Source: CAZPAN01 sp964428485
GTDB lineage: Bacteria; Actinomycetota; Coriobacteriia; Coriobacteriales; CADBOM01
NCBI GenBank assembly: GCA_964428485.1
Contig: CAYRYP010000050.1
Location: 1-10,073 of the forward strand
Length of the DNA stretch: 10,073 nt
Direction of reading: 5' to 3'
Positions 7,188 to 10,073 of the stretch are shown in pieces. The stretch's first letter is position 1; every line of letters begins with the position of its first letter. A program made the translations under genes and the position numbers. The notes under the pieces are model-generated. The model was not told the origin of the DNA and did no database searches. It saw nothing but the letters and a program-made list of their open reading frames with translations.

Positions 7188-7576
7188 GCGGCGAGTCCAG
7201 CGGTTCGGGAAGGGGCGAGCGCCAGGACCTTCCAGATGCCTTTGCATGCGCCTTTCGCGGTATCCGGGACGCCCTCTTGTTGCAGCGGAACATGCGCATT
7301 CACATCGTCTTTGCGGTAGTAGCGCTCGTGCTGTGCTGGGCGCTTCGGTGCACGCCTGTCGAGTGGGCCGTCGTGATCGCAATGATCGGTGCCGTGCTTG
7401 CAGCCGAGATCATCAACTCGGCCCTTGAGTCCGTGGTCGATCTCTGCTCGCCGGATTATCATGAGTTGGCGAGGAGGGCTAAGGACATGGCAGCGGGTGC
7501 TGTTCTGGTGCTCGCGATCGCATCGGTCGCGGTTGGGGCGGTTATCTTTATATCGGCCTTTCTCAGAATGATGTAG
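7184..7576 (+). CDS. dgkA: Undecaprenol/diacylglycerol kinase, DgkA family
   Basis: This integral membrane kinase phosphorylates a lipid alcohol; Gram-positive members mostly act on undecaprenol and so replenish the cell-wall lipid carrier. The 130-residue protein has three hydrophobic segments (about 40-56, 61-78 and 104-126). The family signature is complete: E75, N78, E82, D86, K100 and D101 keep the same mutual spacing as the active-site residues E69, N72, E76, D80, K94 and D95 of E. coli DgkA. The chosen start is GTG 7184, which overlaps the ybeY stop as GTGA and has GGGAG (7171-7175) eight bases upstream. GTG at 7166 is possible and would add six residues, but it has no clear binding site. 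The hydrophilic N-terminal 20 residues are rich in Gly, Ser and Arg. Lipid specificity cannot be told from the sequence. Confidence 0.93.
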   Translation: MSGESSGSGRGERQDLPDAFACAFRGIRDALLLQRNMRIHIVFAVVALVLCWALRCTPVEWAVVIAMIGAVLAAEIINSALESVVDLCSPDYHELARRAKDMAAGAVLVLAIASVAVGAVIFISAFLRMM

Positions 7577-7591
7577 AGCACGGCTGGGGCG

Positions 7592-7641
7592 CACCGCCTC
7601 CAAGAGGCAGGCAACCACAGCTCTCCAAGAAAACAGGCAAC
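7592..7641 (+). repeat. Diverged tandem repeat between dgkA and era
   Basis: Two abutting units occupy half of the 97-base gap: 24 bases at 7592-7615 and 26 bases at 7616-7641. They share CTCCAAGA and CAGGCAAC in the same order; they differ by one substitution and one inserted base near the 5' end and by GG versus AAA between the shared blocks. The pattern is best explained by an old local duplication. There is no terminator-like hairpin, and the gap is too short for a gene. A role, if any, is unknown. Confidence 0.65.
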
Positions 7642-7673
7642 TCGGCGCAAAGGCGCAGATCGGAGTTCTCCAG

Positions 7674-8609
7674 ATGGCCGAAGACAAGACCACTACGAGC
7701 TCGAGGTCAGACAGCGGGTTTCGCAGCGGGTTCGTAACGCTGGTGGGTCGACCCAACGCGGGCAAGTCGACCCTGCTTAACGCCGTGATGGGCGAGAAGA
7801 TCGCCATCACCTCCAACATCCCTCAGACCACCCGACATCGCTTCCGCGCGGTCTACGACACCGATGATATGCAGATGATCCTCGTGGACACGCCGGGCAT
7901 CCACAAGCCCCACGACCCGCTTGGCGAGGAGCTTAACCGCTCCGCCATCCAGGGTATCCACGACGTGGACGTGATTGCGTTTTTGCTCGACGCCTCCAAG
8001 CCTGTGGGTAAGGGAGACGTGTTCGTTATGAAGGAACTCGAGAAGGTGGACTCGCGCAAGGTCCTCGTCGTGAACAAGGCCGATCTCGTGAGCCAGCACG
8101 AGAGCGAACTGCAGATCAAACGAGCCTCGAGACACATCCACTTCGACGAAGTCGTAGTCTGTTCCGCGCTGAAGGACTTCAACGTGGATGGCTTTGTCCA
8201 GGCGGTGCGCACGCTTCTGCCGGAGGGTCCGAGGTGGTTTCCGGAGGGCATGGAGACCGACCAGCCGATAGAGGTGATAATCGCCGAGTTCATTCGCGAG
8301 AAGATCCTCCATATGACCTACGACGAGGTTCCGCATGCGGTGGGCGTGCTGGTGGACGAGCTCGACTACGACGAACGCCGCGACATGTACCGCATCTTCG
8401 CCTCCGTCTACGTGGACCGCGACTCCCAGAAGGGCATCATCATCGGAAACAAGGGCGAGGGCATCAAGCGCATAGGTACCCAGGCGCGCAGCGATCTCGA
8501 GCATTTCCTAGGATCGCGCTGCTTTCTGGATCTCAAGGTGAAGGTCAAGAAGCACTGGCGAAACGATGCCGCCCAGATCAGGCGCTTCGGCTATGGAGAG
8601 GGGTTGTGA
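7674..8609 (+). CDS. era: GTPase Era
   Basis: Era is an essential GTPase that binds 16S rRNA near its 3' end and checks 30S assembly. The 311-residue protein has every GTPase motif: G1 GRPNAGKS (25-32), the switch threonines in QTTRH (51-55), G3 DTPG (72-75), G4 NKAD (134-137) and G5 SAL (164-166). A C-terminal KH domain follows with IIIGNKGEGIKRIG (255-268), the RNA-binding loop. The ATG at 7674 has GGAG (7662-7665) eight bases upstream. A Ser/Thr-rich stretch of about 17 residues precedes the G domain, somewhat longer than in E. coli. Era follows dgkA after 97 bases and precedes recO by six bases, the standard order; function fits with ybeY and phoH nearby, all linked to 16S rRNA maturation. 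Confidence 0.97.
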   Translation: MAEDKTTTSSRSDSGFRSGFVTLVGRPNAGKSTLLNAVMGEKIAITSNIPQTTRHRFRAVYDTDDMQMILVDTPGIHKPHDPLGEELNRSAIQGIHDVDVIAFLLDASKPVGKGDVFVMKELEKVDSRKVLVVNKADLVSQHESELQIKRASRHIHFDEVVVCSALKDFNVDGFVQAVRTLLPEGPRWFPEGMETDQPIEVIIAEFIREKILHMTYDEVPHAVGVLVDELDYDERRDMYRIFASVYVDRDSQKGIIIGNKGEGIKRIGTQARSDLEHFLGSRCFLDLKVKVKKHWRNDAAQIRRFGYGEGL

Positions 8610-8615
8610 CCGGGG

Positions 8616-9410
8616 ATGGCCAGCTACAAGACTAGGGCGATCGTCCTTAAGAAGACCAAGCTCAAGGAGACCGATCTTATACTGACGATGCTTTCCGAGC
8701 GGGGCGAGCAGATCCGTTGTGTGGCCAAGGGCGCGCGCAAGCCCGGCGGCAGCTTCGCCGCCAGACTCGAGCTTTTTGGGGAAGCTGACCTCATGCTCTA
8801 CGAGGGCAAGAACCTCGACACCGTCACCGAGGCCAGGATCGTGGAGTCCAATGAGGGATGTCGGGCCGACGTTGAGCATCTGTCGTATGGCGCGGTGATC
8901 GCCGAGTTCGTGGAGAAGACCGCGCTGGAGGGGCAGGAGAACCCGATCATGTTCTCCCTGACCAAGGCGGCCCTCGAGGCCGTTGGTGCCAACCCGGTAG
9001 AAAAACTACCCTTCATGATCGCTGCCTACCTGCTCAAGGCCGTCGCCTATCTCGGATACCGTCCTTCGTTCGACGAGTGCACCATCTGCGGTGCCGACGC
9101 TTCCGCCGCAGGTGCTTCGGAGGGAGCGCAGACTGGCGCCTTCTCCGTCTCCTCCGGTGGTTGGATATGCTCGGAATGTGTTGAGCTAGGTGAGCTCGAC
9201 CCCGCCGACACGGTAGATCAGGCGATCTGCGCGTGGGTGCGCTCGCTGCTCGGCCTTCGCTTCTCGGAGATCCCCGAGCGCCTCGACTCCGACACCACCG
9301 GCTACAGGGCGCTCGCCGGCGAGCTTCTCTCCTTTTGCGAGGTCTGGTTCTCGAGCCACATGGGCATCCGCCTGAAGTCTCTGGACTATCTGGCCCGAAT
9401 CTTTATCTAA
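8616..9410 (+). CDS. recO: DNA repair protein RecO
   Basis: RecO binds single-stranded DNA and SSB and, with RecR, helps load RecA at gaps. The 264-residue protein has the N-terminal OB fold (about 1-80, starting MASYKTRAIVLKKTKLKETD, the usual RecO opening), a helical core, and a zinc finger with C155, C158, C185 and C188 separated by a loop of 26 residues rich in Ala, Ser and Gly. The ATG at 8616 lies six bases after the era stop; GGAGAGGGG (8595-8603) inside the era end is the nearest binding site, twelve bases away, so coupling to era is likely. The stop TAA is at 9408-9410. After it the composition changes abruptly to AT-rich sequence, so recO is probably the last gene of the phoH-recO operon, although I find no convincing terminator hairpin. 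Confidence 0.96.
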   Translation: MASYKTRAIVLKKTKLKETDLILTMLSERGEQIRCVAKGARKPGGSFAARLELFGEADLMLYEGKNLDTVTEARIVESNEGCRADVEHLSYGAVIAEFVEKTALEGQENPIMFSLTKAALEAVGANPVEKLPFMIAAYLLKAVAYLGYRPSFDECTICGADASAAGASEGAQTGAFSVSSGGWICSECVELGELDPADTVDQAICAWVRSLLGLRFSEIPERLDSDTTGYRALAGELLSFCEVWFSSHMGIRLKSLDYLARIFI

Positions 9411-9530
9411 AGCATTAATCAAAAACAAGGATAATCTCTGATTTTGGATAAAGATTTTTAGCGAAACAACTGCAAAAATGTTAGGTTACAGAAAATAACT
9501 GGATAAATCAGAAAATTATCTTCCCTTTTT
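9411..9530. other. AT-rich intergenic leader upstream of the MarR gene
   Basis: Counting by eye, 33 of these 120 bases are G or C (about 28%), in a region whose genes are clearly GC-rich. It holds three copies of GGATAA (9429-9434, 9446-9451, 9501-9506) and several short A and T runs. No open frame of useful length, no tRNA and no clear rho-independent terminator was found. It most likely holds the promoter and operator of the downstream MarR-type gene, with possible -10 elements such as GATAAT (9430-9435), but none has a good -35 partner, so I do not place a promoter. Confidence 0.6.
9430..9520. repeat. Imperfect inverted repeat in the AT-rich leader
   Basis: GATAATCTCTGATTT (9430-9444) and AAATCAGAAAATTATC (9505-9520) are near reverse complements: TCTGATTT and GATAAT match in both arms, with one C versus two T between them. 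The arms are 60 bases apart. Separated inverted sites upstream of a MarR-type gene fit operator half-sites or paired operators for autoregulation, but MarR operators are usually compact palindromes, so an mRNA stem or chance in AT-rich sequence are alternatives. Confidence 0.4.
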
Positions 9531-9569
9531 CCGCCCAAGAAGGTAGAGTCCAATATTGCAAACACACCG

Positions 9570-9583
9570 TGCCCGCATGGGCA
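9570..9583. repeat. Short inverted repeat next to the MarR ribosome binding site
   Basis: TGCCC (9570-9574) and GGGCA (9579-9583) are perfect reverse complements around the loop GCAT. They end ten bases before the ribosome binding site AGAGG (9593-9597). The repeat could form a small RNA hairpin near the start region or act as part of an operator; at five base pairs it could also be chance. Confidence 0.35.
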
Positions 9584-9603
9584 TCTTTGGAAAGAGGTAT
9601 GAG

Positions 9604-10073
9604 ATGAACGACGCAACTGCAACACTCGCGCAGCTCAAGAAGGCCAGCAAGCTCACCCGCCGTGCCTTCCACAAGAACGGCCCCAAGAGCTTCAAGCGCG
9701 GCCAGGGCGCACTGCTCAACGCGCTCGTGGACAACGACGGTACCACCCAGCGCAACCTCGTGGACGTGCTCGGCTGCGACCGTGGCGAGCTCAAAGACAT
9801 CGTCAAGAAGGCCGAGCGCAACGGGTACGTCACCATCGGAGACCACGAGGACAAGCGCACCTACACCGTGAACCTCACCGACGAGGGTCGCAAGGTTGCC
9901 CAGAAGCGCATCGCCGCCAACGACAAGACTGCCGAGGAGATCATCGACTGCCTGAGTGCAGAGGAGATCGCCCAGCTCAATGCGATCACCGAGAAGCTGA
10001 TCGTCTCCATCAAGGACAAGGGTGTCAACGGCAAAAAGAAGGGTCGCAAGTCACACCATCATTGCAGCTGCCA
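9604..10073 (+). CDS. MarR-family winged-helix regulator with His/Cys-rich tail (3' end outside window)
   Basis: An open frame starts at ATG 9604 and is still open at the window end, with 156 full codons visible. AGAGG (9593-9597) is six bases upstream. The winged helix spans about residues 35-98: a recognition-helix region (TTQRNLVDVLGCDRGELKDIVKKAERNGYV is split here as residues 47-76), a wing with HEDKRTYTVNLTDEG (81-95), and helices on both sides for dimerisation, as in MarR proteins that repress efflux or stress genes. The visible C-terminus is a Lys-rich linker then HHHCSC (151-156), with the last two bases CA allowing another His or Gln; this could bind metal. Its codon use is unlike its neighbours: all ten Arg codons are CGC/CGT and all nine Ile codons are ATC, suggesting high expression. 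The ligand and target genes are unknown; the regulated gene is probably beyond the right edge. Confidence 0.8.
   Translation, partial: MNDATATLAQLKKASKLTRRAFHKNGPKSFKRGQGALLNALVDNDGTTQRNLVDVLGCDRGELKDIVKKAERNGYVTIGDHEDKRTYTVNLTDEGRKVAQKRIAANDKTAEEIIDCLSAEEIAQLNAITEKLIVSIKDKGVNGKKKGRKSHHHCSC

Noticed and set aside
9433..9446. AATC-TCT-GATT hairpin followed by T residues as a recO terminator
   Set aside because: The stem has only four weak pairs and the T run is short and interrupted by GG, so it would not be expected to stop transcription.
9478..9498. Six-codon open frame (MLGYRK) in the AT-rich leader as a possible leader peptide
   Set aside because: There is no ribosome binding site before it, no regulatory residue run and no attenuator-like hairpin pair behind it; such tiny frames are common by chance.

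Overview
This 10 kb window is a chromosomal housekeeping region from a high-GC Gram-positive bacterium. All recognisable genes lie on the + strand. The order hrcA-dnaJ-rsmE-mtaB followed by phoH-ybeY-dgkA-era-recO is a conserved block of Gram-positive genomes. A separate hrcA-dnaJ pair without grpE-dnaK is typical of Actinobacteria, while the DgkA-type undecaprenol kinase, RecO and MtaB together resemble Coriobacteriia (Olsenella, Atopobium and Collinsella relatives). I infer Coriobacteriia with moderate confidence; no rRNA or marker gene here proves it.

Layout: (1) 1-793, the 3' end of a family 2 glycosyltransferase and a small three-helix membrane protein of the DUF2304 type, probably a cell-envelope pair. 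(2) 794-979, an intergenic leader with an imperfect CIRCE operator and, downstream of it, a strong unassigned inverted repeat. (3) 980-5507, hrcA, dnaJ, rsmE and mtaB, closely spaced (rsmE and mtaB overlap by 8 bases) and likely one heat-shock-linked transcript: repressor, co-chaperone, a 16S rRNA methyltransferase and a tRNA methylthiotransferase. (4) 5508-5679, a 172-base gap with no clear terminator. (5) 5680-9410, phoH, ybeY, dgkA, era and recO: ribosome maturation and RNA quality control (PhoH, YbeY, Era), lipid-carrier recycling (DgkA) and recombination repair (RecO). The dgkA-era gap, where many Gram-positives carry a cytidine deaminase gene, holds only a diverged tandem repeat. (6) 9411-9603, a sharply AT-rich leader (33 G+C in the 120 bases 9411-9530) followed by a MarR-type regulator that runs off the window and ends in a His/Cys-rich tail.

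I see no CRISPR array, transposon, phage gene, tRNA or rRNA, and no evident new multi-gene system. The least ordinary parts are the hrcA leader inverted repeat, the acidic insertion in HrcA, and the AT-rich leader plus MarR gene at the right edge, whose codon usage, His/Cys tail and likely operator repeats differ from the rest.
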